Below the pieces are notes generated by a model, which did no database searches, had not been told where the DNA came from, and saw only the letters and a list, made by a program, of their open reading frames with translations. DNA of 64,000 nt from NCBI RefSeq assembly GCF_023973145.1, contig NZ_CP099546.1, forward strand, positions 1-64,000. Reading direction: 5' to 3'. A program made the translations under genes and the position numbers. Shown piece by piece: positions 51,943-61,791 of the stretch (within the stretch, counting starts at the first letter, position 1; the number at the start of each line of letters is the position of its first letter). The DNA is from Natronosalvus vescus. Lineage in GTDB: Archaea > Halobacteriota > Halobacteria > Halobacteriales > Natrialbaceae.

Positions 51943-54069
51943 TCAATCGTCTCCGGGCATCCCCGACTGCGTCGATAGTTCATCGGGTGTACACAGCCGT
52001 CGCGCACACTCGAGTGCCCGCGTTGCCTCCCCTGACGAGACGGTCTCGGGCGTGTACGCAGCTCGCTCGTAGGTTTCGGTCATGGTCTGGAGGGCGTCGC
52101 GCTCCTCCGCTCGCTCGTCGCCTCCGTATCGCGTAAAGAACTCCCAGTGGGTGAGCGACCGTCCGTCGTCGGGTCGACCGATCCCTCGTCGAACGGCTGC
52201 GTAGCTGGCTCTGACGGCGGCGTCCGTCCGGCCGTTCGAGAGTCGCTGGCTTGCTTCGCTGAGCAATGTTGGAACGATCGATGGCTGCGTCGGTGTCTCC
52301 GCCGGGACGTCTTCGTCGCCTGGGCGTTCGGGAGACTCCTCGGTAGTGTCTGAGGACTCGCGCCGGCGCCACCAGAACCCGAGGACGAGGAGGGTGATCA
52401 ACAGGGCACCGCCGATGGCCGCGATCCACGTGAGGAACGGGGTTCCAGGCTCCCCAACCGAGGGTAGTGCACTCCCAGTGAGCGGGACAACGCTCTCAGC
52501 GCTCGCCCCGGCCAGGTTCGTCTCTGCCCCATCGAAGACGGCGACGACCGTGGCGTCGTCATCGCCGTTGTCTGGAAGCGGAACCGCCCCCGACAGGTCG
52601 CCGTCAGCACCCGTCGTCACCGTCTCCACGGCTTCACCGTCGATCTGAATCGTGACCGGCTGTCCGTCGATCGGATCGCCGTCGACCGTTTCGAGCGTTC
52701 CCTCGAACTCGAGCGTCTCGTTGGTGTGCTCGGCGTCGATCGTGAGCACCGTCTCGGTCTCGGTCACTGTCACGGTCGTTTCGGCCGTCGCGCTGGTGAG
52801 TGCCTGCTCTTCCAGGGCGAGGGCGAGACGGAGTGGCTGCTCACCGTCGACTACCGCTGCTGGAACGCGAATGTCGTCGTCTACCGTGCCGTTTTCGACG
52901 GTGAGTTCACCGAGTGCGTGGCCACCGAGGGTGACGACAACCGGCGCGTCGTCGACGGGCTCCCCATCGGCCAGAACGCTGGCACTAACCGAGAGATTCT
53001 CGCCGTAGGCGACGTTCTCACTCGTCTCGAGGGAGTCGATCTCGGGCTCGACCTGGTCGATCGAGACGTTCAGCTCCGCACTGCTCCCGAAGTACGTCGA
53101 GGTGGCGTCGGGGTCGTACTCGACGGTGACTGACTCCGTCGAGAGGGGCGTTGTCGGTGCTGGTCGGTACGTAAATTCGAACGTCCCCTCCTCGTCTGTC
53201 TCCACCGACTGTGGCTCTCCATCAACGATCAGTCGAATTTCCTGGTTGGCGATCACGGAGTCATCGGCTGTTTCGAGTGTCCCGGTCGCCGAGAGTGGAT
53301 CGAGATACGAGACGGTCTCGTTGTCGGCTTCGACGCTGAGACTGGTCTGAACGAACGTCTCTACGATGACCGTCTCGACCTCGTCTTGGACGCGTGTATT
53401 GGTCTCGTTAATGGACGTGTCGGCATCTGAGAGATCGGTCTCGGTCTCAAACTGGATGATCTCGTAATTGTGGCGAATGTCGTCACTCAAGGTGGCAATG
53501 TTCTCAGCGAGTATCGAAAGCTCTCGAGCCAGTTCTCTGGCTCGATCCTCGTCGCCGGCCGATTTGGCCTCCTCGTACTCCGCTTTGGTCTCCTCATAGG
53601 TCTCGAGGCGATCGGCGAGTTCGTCTTGCTGGTCGGCGGCTTCCTCGTAGGCTTCAGCCGTGGTTTTCTCGTCATCGTCCTCATCGTCGCTGTCTTCGTC
53701 CGTCTCGCCGGCGACTTCGACGTACTGGTCGAACCGATCGCGATACTCGTCGCCGACGAAGTCCTTGGCGAACTCGTACTCGCCTTCGCTTATCGATATC
53801 GCGCTATCCCCCAATCGCTCCGCGAGGTAGTTCTCGAGCCAGCTGCCGGCCCCGCTCCCGTCTTCACCGTACTCGTCGGGGTTCTGGTGGCGAGCGGTGT
53901 CGTTCCCTTCCTCCTCGTTCTCCTCGGTTATCGCGACGGTGGCCAGATCAGATGCCGTCGCCCCGGATGCCGAGTCGGTTGGGGCAGCAATCGCTCCACC
54001 ACCCGCGGCGAGCGGGAGCACGCACAGTAGAACTGCAATGAGGAGGATACGGCCAGCGGGGACGTTCAC
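51943..54069 (-). CDS. large surface protein with a DUF4129-like C-terminus
   Basis: The GTG at 54069 is the best start: it puts the signal peptide (VPAGRILLIAVLLCVLPLA) at the N-terminus and gives 708 residues. An acidic coiled-coil-prone region (about 140-230) follows, then repeated Ig-like beta domains (about 250-540), a TM helix (TWIAAIGGALLITLLVLGFW), and a cytoplasmic C-terminus with YAAVRRGIGRPDDGRSLTHW of the DUF4129 type. The domain order fits the MoxR-DUF58-DUF4129 clusters. It is divergent from the DUF58 gene. Confidence 0.78.
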   Translation of the reverse strand: MNVPAGRILLIAVLLCVLPLAAGGGAIAAPTDSASGATASDLATVAITEENEEEGNDTARHQNPDEYGEDGSGAGSWLENYLAERLGDSAISISEGEYEFAKDFVGDEYRDRFDQYVEVAGETDEDSDDEDDDEKTTAEAYEEAADQQDELADRLETYEETKAEYEEAKSAGDEDRARELARELSILAENIATLSDDIRHNYEIIQFETETDLSDADTSINETNTRVQDEVETVIVETFVQTSLSVEADNETVSYLDPLSATGTLETADDSVIANQEIRLIVDGEPQSVETDEEGTFEFTYRPAPTTPLSTESVTVEYDPDATSTYFGSSAELNVSIDQVEPEIDSLETSENVAYGENLSVSASVLADGEPVDDAPVVVTLGGHALGELTVENGTVDDDIRVPAAVVDGEQPLRLALALEEQALTSATAETTVTVTETETVLTIDAEHTNETLEFEGTLETVDGDPIDGQPVTIQIDGEAVETVTTGADGDLSGAVPLPDNGDDDATVVAVFDGAETNLAGASAESVVPLTGSALPSVGEPGTPFLTWIAAIGGALLITLLVLGFWWRRRESSDTTEESPERPGDEDVPAETPTQPSIVPTLLSEASQRLSNGRTDAAVRASYAAVRRGIGRPDDGRSLTHWEFFTRYGGDERAEERDALQTMTETYERAAYTPETVSSGEATRALECARRLCTPDELSTQSGMPGDD

Positions 54070-54170
54070 AGGTGAAAATTCTTCGGGAAAGCCAAAAGTC
54101 TGTCTGCTCGGCTGACTGCTCGGCACACCAATCAATAGGTTCAACAGGCCGTCGAAAAAATCAGAGAGAT

Positions 54171-55637
54171 ATGCGACCAACGCGTCGATCGTGGGCAGTG
54201 GGCGGTCTCATACTGCTTCTCGCGATCCTCGCCGTCGTCTTCGCCCGCCCGACGATGCTCGTGGGAGCGGTGGTGATCGGCGCGTGGCTCTGTACGCGAC
54301 AGTATCTCTTCTTTCGTGAACTCACAACGGTGGTCGAGTCCCTGTCGGTCAGCCAGAATCCCGCAGTGACGGGGCTCCGGACGAACGAATCGACGACAGT
54401 CACGATGGAAGCCACCCTCGACCAGCCCGCCTCGCTGTCGCTGTCGCTGTCGCTCGAGGCGGGGCTGCCCGTGAGTGCGTCTTCTGATCAGCCACTCGAC
54501 CTGTTTCTCGAGTCAGGCGCGACCACGACCCAGGCGATGGCCGACGTCAGTTGGCCGGTCGCCGGTCGCCACACCTTTTCAGAGGCGACGCTGACGGCGA
54601 GTGACGGGCTGTTTACCGAGGCGCTCGAGATCGGGTCGACACCCACAGTCACGGTCGAACCGCGTGGCCCTCGCTCGATACACGTTGGTTCTGGTGGTGA
54701 TCGCGTACCGATCCGGCAGGGTCATCACCAGACCGGACGAACCGGATCCGGACTCGTCCCCGCCGAAATTCGCGAGTACGTCCCTGGTGAAACCACTGTC
54801 CGGATCGACTGGAAGGCCACTGCTCGGTTGATGAAACCCCATGTCCGCAAGTTCGAGGCCGAGACGGATCGCCTCACCTTCATGTTTGTCGACCATTCGA
54901 GCACGCTCGCCGTGGGGGCACCTGGGGAGACCCAACTTGACTACCTTCGAGAGATTGCCCTCATTACGGCGTCGAGTGCCAATCACCTCGACGATCCGAT
55001 TGGGCTGTGGACGGTCGACGACGATGGCATCACCTCCCAGTTCGGTGCGACGACCGGATCGATACACCGGCTTCGGCGACGGCTCTTCGACCTCGAGCCA
55101 GCGGGTGATGAACGGGGGACAGCCGGTGACGATACAGGCAGTGGTCTCGCCCCCCACGGCTATCGAGGGGGTGGAGCAATTGACCTGCGCACTCTGGCTC
55201 GGCGTGTCCTGACGGCGGAGTCGGACTCGATGACTGAGACGCTCGCTCCGTTTTATGAAACTTATCGCACAGCCGACCGATTCACAGGCGACGACGAGCC
55301 ACTGCCGACAGCCGTCCGCACCGTCCTGAGCCGACATCGCGCTCGTGCCTGGGTCGTCCTGTTGACGAACGATTCCAACCCGGCGGCACTCCAGCGAACG
55401 GTACGGCTGGCTCGCGAAGCCAATAGCGACGTTCTGGTGTTTCTCGCGCCGACGGTGCTGTATGAGCCGAGCGGGCTCTCCGACCTCGAGGAAGCCTACG
55501 AACGCTACCTCGAGTTCGAAGACCTCCGCCGGCAACTCGATCGCATGGAGGGGGTTACGGCCCTCGAAGTCACACCGAGCGACAAGTTGACGAGCGTTCT
55601 TGCCGTGGGTCGCACCCGACGAGGTGAGCACCCGTGA
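54171..55637 (+). CDS. DUF58 domain protein
   Basis: 488 residues from the ATG at 54171; a longer frame upstream is not coding. Two N-terminal TM helices (about 10-45) precede the DUF58 core with signature EIREYVPGETTVRIDWKATA. A vWA-like fold follows with FMFVDHSSTLAVG. In other organisms DUF58 proteins work with MoxR AAA ATPases in complex assembly or cell-envelope processes. It is the first gene of an overlapping three-gene operon. Confidence 0.85.
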   Translation: MRPTRRSWAVGGLILLLAILAVVFARPTMLVGAVVIGAWLCTRQYLFFRELTTVVESLSVSQNPAVTGLRTNESTTVTMEATLDQPASLSLSLSLEAGLPVSASSDQPLDLFLESGATTTQAMADVSWPVAGRHTFSEATLTASDGLFTEALEIGSTPTVTVEPRGPRSIHVGSGGDRVPIRQGHHQTGRTGSGLVPAEIREYVPGETTVRIDWKATARLMKPHVRKFEAETDRLTFMFVDHSSTLAVGAPGETQLDYLREIALITASSANHLDDPIGLWTVDDDGITSQFGATTGSIHRLRRRLFDLEPAGDERGTAGDDTGSGLAPHGYRGGGAIDLRTLARRVLTAESDSMTETLAPFYETYRTADRFTGDDEPLPTAVRTVLSRHRARAWVVLLTNDSNPAALQRTVRLAREANSDVLVFLAPTVLYEPSGLSDLEEAYERYLEFEDLRRQLDRMEGVTALEVTPSDKLTSVLAVGRTRRGEHP

Positions 55638-56209
55638 GGAGCGCACTCCCTGATACACACCTCGAGGCACGGACGCTTTTAGGCGAACGGATCCGTGACT
55701 ACTGGCTGGAAGCCCTCGCCTGTCTACTGATCGTCGCCGTCTTCACCCTCGTGGGCGGCCCTGTCGGCTTCCTCATGGGGGTCGTGACCGTCGCTGCCTG
55801 GGTTGTGCTCGGGACGCCGTACGCGCTCGCGATCGGTCACGTCGGCATTGTCCTGACATTCACGACCGGTATCGACCCGGCCACACTCATCGCGCTCGAG
55901 GTCGGGTTCGTGATGTTGCTCATCGCACCGTTGGTTCGGGCCCGTGTCCGACTGCGGGCAGCAGCGATCTCGATCGGGGTCGTCGTCAGTGGGGCCGGTC
56001 TCCTGTGGCTCACGCTCGAGGCGGCTGCGCTCTGGCTCGTCGCCGTGGTGGTCGTTGGATTCCTCGCCGTGGTGAGTTACGCCATCCACCGTCTCGAACT
56101 CGTCACCCTCGGGCTCGTGGCCGACTCCGGTCTCGAGCACGACGACGGGAGTGGGGATGGTGTGGCCCTCAACGAGGACGGCAGTACAACCCGGAGTGAA
56201 AAGACATGA
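55634..56209 (+). CDS. membrane protein of the DUF58 cluster
   Basis: 191 residues with five or so TM segments (YWLEALACLLIVAVFTLVG, FLMGVVTVAAWVVLG, GFVMLLIAPLVRARV, and two more). The start GTG overlaps the DUF58 stop by 4 bp, and the end overlaps the next start by 4 bp (ATGA). I believe it is the DUF7519 family; the name is from memory. Function unknown. Confidence 0.75.
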   Translation: MRSALPDTHLEARTLLGERIRDYWLEALACLLIVAVFTLVGGPVGFLMGVVTVAAWVVLGTPYALAIGHVGIVLTFTTGIDPATLIALEVGFVMLLIAPLVRARVRLRAAAISIGVVVSGAGLLWLTLEAAALWLVAVVVVGFLAVVSYAIHRLELVTLGLVADSGLEHDDGSGDGVALNEDGSTTRSEKT

Positions 56210-57096
56210 GTATGAACGAAAACGATGAGCCGACGGAGATGACTGAGATGGCCGACGACGACCGAGCGACATCCGAAACGACGGCGGCGAGAACGGCCGA
56301 GGAGACAGACCTGCTCGCCCAATTCGAACTGTTGCGAGATGAAAACCGCCGGTTGCGTGCGGAGTACGCCCGTGCTCGACAGGTCACCTACCGTCGAACC
56401 GCCCTCGGCATGGGTGGTATGGGCCTCCTCGCGGTGGCCGGCGGCCTGGTCTTCCCGGCTGCTCGCGAGGTGTTGGTGATTATCGGGGCGACGGGGTTGT
56501 TTGCGGCCCTCCTCACATACTACCTGACACCGGAGCGATTCGTCGCCGCTGACGTCGGCGAACGGGTGTACACGGCTGCCGCCCAGAATCACGCCGCTAT
56601 CGCGACCGCACTCGGCCTCCGTGAGACCTATCATTACATCCCCGTTGCTGACTCCTCACGGCTGTTCGTCCCTTTGCACGCGGACGCCTCGGTGCCCGAC
56701 GATGTCACCGATCGAGGCCCGTTTCATCTCGAGACGGATGACCGCGGCTTGCTCCTCGATACGAGCGGCGGCCACCTCTTTCAGGAGTTCGAACGCGCCC
56801 TCGCCGGCGACCTCGCGTCGACGCCGACCGCCCTGGCGTCCCAGTTGTGTGACGGCCTCGTCGAACAGTTCGAACTCGCGACGGCAGCGACGCCGGACGT
56901 TTCTCCGGCCGAGGGCCGGGTGACGGTGGCCATCGACGAGAGCGCCTTTGGCGACGTCAATCGCTTCGATCACCCAATCCCATCGTTTCTCGCGACCGGG
57001 TTCGCCATCGGGCTCGAGCGACCGGTTCGAGTCGAAATCGAGGGGGGTGAGGAGACCACGTGGCTGGTCACCTGCCGGTTCGAGACCGACGTGTGA
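56206..57096 (+). CDS. membrane-anchored protein of the DUF58 cluster
   Basis: 296 residues. An acidic N-terminus and a coiled coil (LLAQFELLRDENRRLRAEYA) are followed by two TM helices (about 68-85 and 88-106), then a cytoplasmic or extracellular alpha-beta domain with no recognised motif. It closes the DUF58 operon, which suggests a complex. From memory it is similar to the DUF7982 family. Confidence 0.72.
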   Translation: MSMNENDEPTEMTEMADDDRATSETTAARTAEETDLLAQFELLRDENRRLRAEYARARQVTYRRTALGMGGMGLLAVAGGLVFPAAREVLVIIGATGLFAALLTYYLTPERFVAADVGERVYTAAAQNHAAIATALGLRETYHYIPVADSSRLFVPLHADASVPDDVTDRGPFHLETDDRGLLLDTSGGHLFQEFERALAGDLASTPTALASQLCDGLVEQFELATAATPDVSPAEGRVTVAIDESAFGDVNRFDHPIPSFLATGFAIGLERPVRVEIEGGEETTWLVTCRFETDV

Positions 57097-57251
57097 GAAA
57101 CGACAGACGGAGTCAGTACTACTTGGAAGTGAAGTTGCTTTGAAATATAGGTGAGAGGTGATGCGGGGTAAAAGCACTGTGATGTTGTCTTTTCGGCGTG
57201 GCCGAGTGTGTTCGCCACAAGAGATATTGATGAGTATGTTGATATGTATAC

Positions 57252-60161
57252 GTGAGTCAAATGATTCGAGTCCTCTATTTTGGTGACGAATCGGGGATTA
57301 CGAATCAAAGCAGAACCGCTCTCGAAGCGGAGAACACCCAACTTGCCATTGAAGTCGTATCAAACGTCGATGAGGCACTCAGCCGAGTCCAAGATGGAAC
57401 CGTTGACTGCGTCGTCACTGATCACCACTTTCCCCATATTGATGGTCTCGGGTTTCTCAAATCGGTTCGCGAGCGACATCCGTGCCTCCCGGTCATCCTG
57501 TTCACAGCGAATGGGAGCGAGGAAGTGGCCAGTGCGGCAATTTCCGCTGGCGTCACCGACTATCTCCCACAGGGAGGGGACAACCAGTATGAACGATTGG
57601 CCAACCGAATCAAAACCGTTGTCTCGCAGCACACGCCACAGAGATTTCAAACGGTCGAGAACGTCACTCAATTCGACCTCATGGAGCGGTTTTCGGATCC
57701 GGTGTACGCCCTCAATTCCGAGTGGGAGTTCACGTATGCGAACAAAGCGACGAGTGATACCTTCGGGAAACATCCCAAGGATTTGATCGGACAACACATC
57801 TGGGAGGTGTTTCCCGAAGCCACGCAGACGCCGTTTTATGACCACTATCACGAGGCGCTTGCGAAGAACAAAACATGCACGATTGAAGAGCCGTTCGAGC
57901 CGTGGGGGCGCTGGTATCGGGAACACATCTACCCGGCTGAGGACGGACTCATCATTATCTCATTTGATGTGACAGAGCAAAAGCGGCAAGCACAGGAACT
58001 CGACCGGAACCGAGAGGTTCGCCGGCACACCGAAACACTCACCGATATCGGTGGGTGGGAACTCGACGCCAAGACAGGAGCACAACGATGGACAGCAGGA
58101 ACGTATCGAATACACGACCTGGATCCCGAGGGAGATTTCGAGCCAACTCTTGAAGCGGGGCTGCGTTTTTATCTGCCGGAGGATCGAGGGCGAATCGAGT
58201 CGGTGGTACAACGGTGTCTCGAAACCGGTGAACGCTACGAATTGGAACTCAGGTTGATTACTGCGGATGATTGCAACCGTTGGGTACAAACGAACGGGGA
58301 ACCGATCCGGGATGAGGGGGAAATCGTTGGTGCAAGGGGTGCAATTCAGGATATCACACAGCGGAAAGTGTGGGAGACACAACTGCGGAACCTATCCCAA
58401 TTTCGGGAGGCTATAATTGAGAGTGCTAACGTCTGGATAAACGCCCTTGATGAGGCGGGACACGTCGTGCTGTGGAACGAGGCTGCAGAACAGATAAGCG
58501 GGTACACCGCAGAGGAAGTTGTTGGGACCGACAAGATTTGGGCGTGGCTCTACCCGGATTCTGAGTATCGACAGACAGTGACTGAACTGGCCAGTGATAT
58601 AAGCAGTGGTGAGAGAAGCGTGGAAGAATTCGAGACGACGATCACCACGAAGGACGGCCGAGAACGGATTGTGTCCTGGAATTCGCATCCAATCTCCGAC
58701 GAATTGGGGAACGTCTCTGGCTCGGTCGCGGTTGGTAGAGACATTACCGAGGGCAAGGAGAGCGAGTGGGCACTCGAAGAACGGGTAAAGGAATTGACCA
58801 CGATCAAGCGTGTCTCGCAAGCGTTCCTCATCTCGGACACGCCGTTGGAGACTCTGTTAGCGGACTTTCTCGAGACACTCTTCCAGTCATTCCAGTACTC
58901 CGAAATCACAGCTGCGACAATAACCTGTGGCGAGATCGTGGTCTCGACCGAGAACTTCGAGCTCCGCGAACCCCGATTGTCGACGCAGGCAACAACAGCT
59001 GACGGCGAACAGGTCACCCTCGAGGTCGTGTATCTCGAGAATCGACCGCAGGAAGATATCGGGCCGTTCCTCGCTGAAGAACAGGAGTTGCTCGATATGC
59101 TGATCCCCCTCGTTTCAAATCAAATCAACCTGAGACAGCGCGAACGGAAACTGCGTGAACAGAACAGGTACATGGATCGGATCTTCGATACGATGGACGA
59201 TATTTTCTTTATCGTCGGCACGGATGGGAAGATTCGACACTACAATCGCGCTGCCCGTGACGTGTGGGGGTATCCCGAAGGTCAAGCACGGGAGATGTCG
59301 ATCACCGAGTTCGTCGGCAGTCGAGACGTTGCCCGGATCGAACAGTTCTTTGAATCGGTGCAGAATACGAAAAAGGCGGGTATCGAAGTCGATATTGTAA
59401 CCGGGGAGGGGAGGCATAATCCGTACGAATTCAGAGCGAATTCAGTTGACGATCCGGACGGAGAGACCGCCATCATCGGGATCGGCCGAGACAAGAGCGA
59501 AGTCGTCGACCGAACCAAACAGTTGCAGGTGATGGATCGAGTGCTACGCCACAACCTGCGAAACGATATGACAGTCATTGGTGGCTATGCGGAACTGATC
59601 TGTCAGGAGGCCACTGGTTCGGTGGCAACGTACGCGGAGACTATCGTCGAGACATGCCAGCAACTCATGACAACTGTCGAGAAGGAACGCGAGATCATCG
59701 ACGTCTTGGCTGAGCCACCCGAACGGAGTCTGATCGACACCGTTGCCGTCGCGCAACTCCTCGTCGACGCTGTTCGTGAGGTGAACCCCGATGTAGACCT
59801 GACGCTTGATCTTCCCGTGGAAGCGACCGCGTTCACAACGGACAATTTACACAAAGCTTTGCGCGAATTGCTCGTTAACGCAATTGTTCACAATGATCAA
59901 CCGACGCCGGCCATAACGATCACTATAACAGATCAGGACGAGTCGGTGCAGATTGACGTTGCCGATAATGGCCCTCCAATTCCCGAAGAGGAAGTCAAAA
60001 TTCTCTCGAGGAACCGGGGAATCGAGCCCCTCCTTCACGGGAGTGGTCTCGGGTTGTTGCTCGTCCACTGGATTGTGTATCGTTCGGATGGCACACTCTA
60101 CTTCAAGACAAACGAGCCCCGCGGGAACGTCATCTCGATCTCTCTCCCGAAATCGATGTGA
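57252..60161 (+). CDS. receiver-multi-PAS-histidine kinase hybrid
   Basis: 969 residues from the GTG at 57252 (an ATG at 57261 is an alternative). Receiver (about 1-125) with Asp57 in VVTDHHFPH; the first acidic-pocket position is Gly (FGDESG), and the usual conserved Lys is Gln (DYLPQGGD). Then PAS modules at about 150-255, 255-375, 385-505 and 655-760, and a GAF-like region between. The HisKA box is RVLRHNLRNDMTVIGGY; the ATPase has LLVNAIVHND, VADNGPPIPEEEV and GSGLGLLLVHW. The orphan kinase in front of it is unrelated in sensor. Confidence 0.9.
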   Translation: MSQMIRVLYFGDESGITNQSRTALEAENTQLAIEVVSNVDEALSRVQDGTVDCVVTDHHFPHIDGLGFLKSVRERHPCLPVILFTANGSEEVASAAISAGVTDYLPQGGDNQYERLANRIKTVVSQHTPQRFQTVENVTQFDLMERFSDPVYALNSEWEFTYANKATSDTFGKHPKDLIGQHIWEVFPEATQTPFYDHYHEALAKNKTCTIEEPFEPWGRWYREHIYPAEDGLIIISFDVTEQKRQAQELDRNREVRRHTETLTDIGGWELDAKTGAQRWTAGTYRIHDLDPEGDFEPTLEAGLRFYLPEDRGRIESVVQRCLETGERYELELRLITADDCNRWVQTNGEPIRDEGEIVGARGAIQDITQRKVWETQLRNLSQFREAIIESANVWINALDEAGHVVLWNEAAEQISGYTAEEVVGTDKIWAWLYPDSEYRQTVTELASDISSGERSVEEFETTITTKDGRERIVSWNSHPISDELGNVSGSVAVGRDITEGKESEWALEERVKELTTIKRVSQAFLISDTPLETLLADFLETLFQSFQYSEITAATITCGEIVVSTENFELREPRLSTQATTADGEQVTLEVVYLENRPQEDIGPFLAEEQELLDMLIPLVSNQINLRQRERKLREQNRYMDRIFDTMDDIFFIVGTDGKIRHYNRAARDVWGYPEGQAREMSITEFVGSRDVARIEQFFESVQNTKKAGIEVDIVTGEGRHNPYEFRANSVDDPDGETAIIGIGRDKSEVVDRTKQLQVMDRVLRHNLRNDMTVIGGYAELICQEATGSVATYAETIVETCQQLMTTVEKEREIIDVLAEPPERSLIDTVAVAQLLVDAVREVNPDVDLTLDLPVEATAFTTDNLHKALRELLVNAIVHNDQPTPAITITITDQDESVQIDVADNGPPIPEEEVKILSRNRGIEPLLHGSGLGLLLVHWIVYRSDGTLYFKTNEPRGNVISISLPKSM

Positions 60162-60233
60162 GTGGACGGTGAGACTGCGATTTCGTCCTAGCCGGTACAC
60201 TCATCACGCTGAAGAAATAGTGTATCTCGTATA

Positions 60234-61355
60234 ATGGGTGACGATGAAGCGAAGGATGTTCCCCAATCCCGTCTTCGAGTTCTTCACAGTGTTGCGATCG
60301 ACCTTCAAGACTCTGAGACGATCGACGATATTTGTGCCCGGACAGTGGAGGCTGCCGAGGTCGTCCTCGAGTTCGATCTCTGCCTGATCGCCCTTGAGGA
60401 AGGCGGTGAACTCCCGGTACGCGCCCAGTCCTCACAACTCCCACCGGACGGCGTTGCACCGGCGATGTCTATCGACGAGGGGATCGCCGGCCGGACGTAT
60501 CGAACGCAGCAATCGTACCGATTCGACGATCTCTCAGCCGTTTCGGAGGCGAACGCGCAGGGCCCGTATCAGTCCGGACTCAGCGTCCCGATCGGTGACA
60601 AAGGGATTTTTCAAGCTGTCTCCGAGGAATCGGCATCTTTCACCGATGACGATCTGCAGCTCGTCGAACTGTTGGTGAGCCATACACAGAGTGCACTCAC
60701 TCGGGTCAAACATCGGGACGAGCTAGAACGGTTTGCACGGGTTGTCTCGCATGACCTTCGAAACCCGCTCTCGGTTGCCAGCGGATACCTCGAACTGGCT
60801 CAAGACGAGTGTGAGTGTGACCATCTGGCCCCGATCAAAGCGATGCATACCCGAATGGAGACGCTCATCGAGGAACTACTGATACTTGCCCAACAAGGTG
60901 ATATCGTCTCCGAGTGTGAGCCGGTCGGGTTCGAGGAAGCGATCATGACCAGCTGGCAGGAAGTGGCCACGGCCCAGGCGACACTCGCTCTCGATCTCGA
61001 GCCCGGAACGCGTCTCATCACCGACCCGTCTCGTCTCCGGCAGTTGCTCAACAACCTCTTTCGCAATGCGATCGACCACGCCAGCACAACCGTTACCGTG
61101 CGTGTTGGCCAACTCGAGTCCGGCTTCTACGTAGAAGACGACGGCCCGGGAATTGCCGACAACGACCAATCCCATGTACTCGAGTGGGGATATTCGACAG
61201 CCGAGGACGGAACCGGGTATGGGCTTCACATCGTCTCGAAAATCGCTCGCGCCCACGGGTGGCAGATCGCGATTATGACGGGGACGGAGGGTGGGGCTCG
61301 ATTCGAGTTCACGAACGTGGATATAAACTCAACGTCGAATTCTTCCCACGGCTAA
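60234..61355 (+). CDS. GAF-domain histidine kinase
   Basis: 373 residues. A GAF domain (about 30-160) has MSIDEGIAGRTYRTQQSYRF. The HisKA box is VVSHDLRNPLSVASGYLELA, and the ATPase has NLFRNAIDHAS, VEDDGPGIAD and GTGYGLHIVSKIARAHGW. The core is closely related to the kinase at 9616-11025. The C-terminal residues after FEFTNVDI (SNSSHG) are encoded by the start of a palindromic element, so the native tail was changed. It is 72 bp after the preceding kinase and probably co-transcribed. Confidence 0.9.
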   Translation: MGDDEAKDVPQSRLRVLHSVAIDLQDSETIDDICARTVEAAEVVLEFDLCLIALEEGGELPVRAQSSQLPPDGVAPAMSIDEGIAGRTYRTQQSYRFDDLSAVSEANAQGPYQSGLSVPIGDKGIFQAVSEESASFTDDDLQLVELLVSHTQSALTRVKHRDELERFARVVSHDLRNPLSVASGYLELAQDECECDHLAPIKAMHTRMETLIEELLILAQQGDIVSECEPVGFEEAIMTSWQEVATAQATLALDLEPGTRLITDPSRLRQLLNNLFRNAIDHASTTVTVRVGQLESGFYVEDDGPGIADNDQSHVLEWGYSTAEDGTGYGLHIVSKIARAHGWQIAIMTGTEGGARFEFTNVDINSTSNSSHG

Positions 61356-61420
61356 AGCCGTGACCTCCCTCCTTCCAGAGGTCGAGGAGAAAGCCCACGA
61401 CCTTCAGTCGTGGATAACTA
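61343..61420. mobile_element. small palindromic element (PATE-like remnant of an IS200/IS605-type IS)
   Basis: CACGGCT/AGCCGTG (61347-61353 with 61356-61362) and CCACGAC/GTCGTGG (61395-61401 with 61407-61413) are two hairpins about 45 bp apart, with TTCCCACGGCTAAAGCCGTG-type left-end motif seen in haloarchaeal IS200/IS605 elements. No transposase remains inside. It interrupts or extends the 3' end of the GAF kinase gene. Confidence 0.6.
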
Positions 61421-61452
61421 TCAGATATATTTTACCCCCTTGAGGTAAGGCC

Positions 61453-61665
61453 GTGAAGCACTTAGCCTGTTTTTCATATCTCTTTTTCCGAAAGTGTGAA
61501 TACGTCACACAGCAATGGCTACCCAGGATGGGGCGAGACGACGCTAAACCGGACAGCGGGGAACACGGGGAACCCTGTACAGAAGCGACGGATACAGAGG
61601 TCAAAGTCGCCATCGAGGAGGCCGAGGACGTCGAGGAGGACGATTCCCTGGTGATCGGATCCTAG
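61453..61665 (+). CDS. small protein of unknown function
   Basis: 70 residues from a GTG at 61453, or 45 residues from the ATG at 61528. The C-terminal half (ATDTEVKVAIEEAEDVEEDD) has haloarchaeal composition, but the N-terminal part (VKHLACFSYLFFRKCEY) does not. TATATTTTA (61424-61432) is about 25 nt before the GTG and could be its promoter, but it lies at the edge of the palindromic element and may have been brought in with it. Only the acidic part looks convincingly coding. Confidence 0.4.
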   Translation: MKHLACFSYLFFRKCEYVTQQWLPRMGRDDAKPDSGEHGEPCTEATDTEVKVAIEEAEDVEEDDSLVIGS

Positions 61666-61791
61666 TCACACTTTCTTGTTCACACTCTCTTGTGCCCCCT
61701 CCATCGATACTCGCGAACAGTCTACCGTGAGCGGCCTCTCCCCTCGGTGTCACCGAGTTTCGAGCGTATCGCGAGGGGGAGCCAACGCTGC

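Noticed and set aside
54579-55670. 363-codon minus-strand frame
   Set aside because: Antisense to DUF58; it lacks coding character.
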